A stretch of 64,000 nucleotides of DNA from Moheibacter lacus. GTDB lineage: Bacteria; Bacteroidota; Bacteroidia; Flavobacteriales; Weeksellaceae. The notes beneath the pieces were generated by a model that worked only from the letters and a program-made list of their open reading frames with translations, was not told where the DNA came from and did no database searches. The stretch's first letter is position 1. Each line of letters starts with the position of its first letter. This document shows, one piece after another, positions 62,751 to 64,000 of this stretch. The stretch lies in the NCBI RefSeq assembly GCF_014042165.1, contig NZ_JACDZE010000001.1, positions 124,001 through 188,000 of the forward strand, in the 5' to 3' direction. A program made the position numbers and the translations under genes.

Positions 62751-64000
62751 ATGAAAGGAAAATGGCTTATAGCGGGTATTGCAATTATTCTGGGGATTCT
62801 CTCCATCCGACAATTGAGTTATACCTGGTACACCAACAAAGTTGAGTGTGAGGCATATGAAAATTCGACAGACGAAGCACATGAGCAGATTGTATTGGAC
62901 AGTTTGGCTAACGACACCCTGGATTTAGGGATCATCAGCTATAATTACCGCGATGCAAAAAACAAGGAAATGAAATTAGGTTTGGACCTACGTGGAGGTA
63001 TCTCTGTGATCCTTCAGGTTCAGGTTCGTGACCTTTTAGAAGATTTAGCGGATCATAGCGAAAATCCCATCTTTGTTGAAGCATTGAATTCTGCTGACAT
63101 CAAACAAAGATCTCAAGGTAACCGTGCGTATGTGGATATTTTCTTTGACGAATTTGAAAGAATCAGATCTGAAAAAGGACAGCAAAACTTGAAATATGCT
63201 TCTGCAGACCTTTTCGGAAATCGTCAAAATGCATCTTTCATCGAGTTCAACGAAACAGACGAATCCATTAAAGAAAAAATAAAAGACGATATCGATGCAA
63301 AAATCGGTACGGCTTATCAAGTAATTTCTTCCCGTATCAACCGATTTGGTGTGGTAGAACCTGTGATCCAACGTTTAGGTGGAGCTGGTGACGGACGCAT
63401 TTTGGTCGAAATGCCGGGTGAGAAAAACAAAGAAAGAATTAAAAATTTGCTACAAAGTACTGCGAAATTGGAGTTCTGGAAAGTTGAAGCCAACAACCCA
63501 CAGGTTACTTCTTATTTCAGTTCTGTTAACCCACAGAGTTTAGGTGTAAAAACTGATGCGCAGAGTTTGGCAGGAATCATTCAACCAGCTTTGGAAGGAA
63601 ATTCAATGTTTTCTGTAGCAACAAAAGATACTGCGGTGATCAATGGAATTTTGAATTCGGAGAATTTAAAAGCCAACATGCCATCCAGCATCCGAAACTT
63701 TAAATATTTCTGGGGACAAAAACCGGTTCAAACCAAAGATGCGAACACCAACGGAAAATTCCTTTCTTTATATGCTTTGAGCGGAGATGCTCAAAATGCT
63801 CCATTGCTTTTAGGTGATGTAATCGACCAAGCTTCTGGTGAAAGAAATTCAGGTTCTATCTCAAACGAACCGATTGTTTCGATGAAAATGAATGCAGAAG
63901 GTGCACAGAAATGGGGAAGAATCACGGAAGAAAACGTAGGGAATTCCATTGCAATTGTATTGGATAACACGGTATATTCTGCACCGAACATCAACGAACC
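62751..64000 (+). CDS. secD: Protein translocase subunit SecD (probably SecDF fusion), N-terminal part
   Basis: 416 codons visible before the window ends, with no stop. MKGKWLIAGIAIILGILSIR holds the first membrane span, followed by 'LGLDLRGGISVILQV', the SecD signature. 'ISSRINRFGVVEPVIQRLG' and 'ILVEMPGEKNKERIKNLLQ' belong to the large periplasmic domain P1, and 'NEPIVSMKMNAEGAQKWGRITEEN' is also typical. SecDF uses the proton-motive force to pull preproteins through SecYEG. Bacteroidetes usually have one fused SecDF gene of about 1000 residues, which cannot be confirmed here. Confidence 0.95.
   Translation, partial: MKGKWLIAGIAIILGILSIRQLSYTWYTNKVECEAYENSTDEAHEQIVLDSLANDTLDLGIISYNYRDAKNKEMKLGLDLRGGISVILQVQVRDLLEDLADHSENPIFVEALNSADIKQRSQGNRAYVDIFFDEFERIRSEKGQQNLKYASADLFGNRQNASFIEFNETDESIKEKIKDDIDAKIGTAYQVISSRINRFGVVEPVIQRLGGAGDGRILVEMPGEKNKERIKNLLQSTAKLEFWKVEANNPQVTSYFSSVNPQSLGVKTDAQSLAGIIQPALEGNSMFSVATKDTAVINGILNSENLKANMPSSIRNFKYFWGQKPVQTKDANTNGKFLSLYALSGDAQNAPLLLGDVIDQASGERNSGSISNEPIVSMKMNAEGAQKWGRITEENVGNSIAIVLDNTVYSAPNINE

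Overview
The window is about 37 % GC by eye and comes from the chromosome of a Bacteroidetes species, most likely order Flavobacteriales; Weeksellaceae is a guess. The evidence is the secreted proteins ending in type IX secretion (T9SS) sorting domains, -7 boxes of the Bacteroidetes form TAnnTTTG (often with TTTG about 20 bases upstream), absence of Shine-Dalgarno sequences, and genes typical of the group: Mpl, split MetH, split transketolase, nnrDE, DUF6146 and PhoH next to SecDF. No tRNA, rRNA, CRISPR array, prophage or intact insertion sequence was found.

Layout. 1-2.1 kb (-): mutA (cut by the window edge), ftsB-like, udk and a SanA-like gene, tightly packed. 2.2-7.6 kb (+): a DUF4126 membrane protein, a 1228-residue T9SS protein and a small PID-CTERM-like membrane protein. 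7.6-11.3 kb (-): mpl, an acyltransferase, a NUDIX hydrolase and an RDD protein. 11.4-16.7 kb (+): SpoIIM-like, DUF4129, DUF4350, MoxR and DUF58, which with the divergent RDD gene form a conserved cluster of unknown function. 16.8-20.4 kb (-): a T9SS protein, a PID-CTERM protein and a TlpA-like thioredoxin. 20.5-25.3 kb (-): tig, clpP, a two-gene HTTM membrane unit and clpX.

25.9-32.7 kb (-) is a methionine/one-carbon operon. A well-conserved SAM-I riboswitch heads it, preceded by a -33/-7 promoter, followed by metH (homocysteine half), an interposed small gene, metH (folate/B12/activation half), a PLP aminotransferase and metF. Short palindromic repeats sit between several of these genes. 32.8-39.7 kb: a second large T9SS protein, a transaldolase-like gene, a MITE-like element of about 217 bp, and two further exported proteins. 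39.8-50.5 kb: an exported oligopeptidase B-like protease, DUF808, an ammonium transporter, a DUF6146 lipoprotein, prfB without the usual programmed frameshift, the TrkA/TrkH potassium system and a methyltransferase. 51.1-56.8 kb (-): a split transketolase whose halves flank an unrelated exported protein gene, then nnrDE, a lipocalin-like lipoprotein and a small conserved gene. 56.9-64 kb (+): uvrA, a zeta-like kinase with an overlapping 50-codon gene (possible toxin-antitoxin pair), a lipoprotein, phoH and the start of secDF.

Most of the window is housekeeping DNA. The parts that look least ordinary are the T9SS cargo plus PID-CTERM pairs, the RDD/SpoIIM/MoxR/DUF58 cluster, the zeta-like pair, the MITE-like element, and the genes inserted into the met, transketolase and tig-clpPX operons. 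All family assignments come from reading the sequence; no database search was run.
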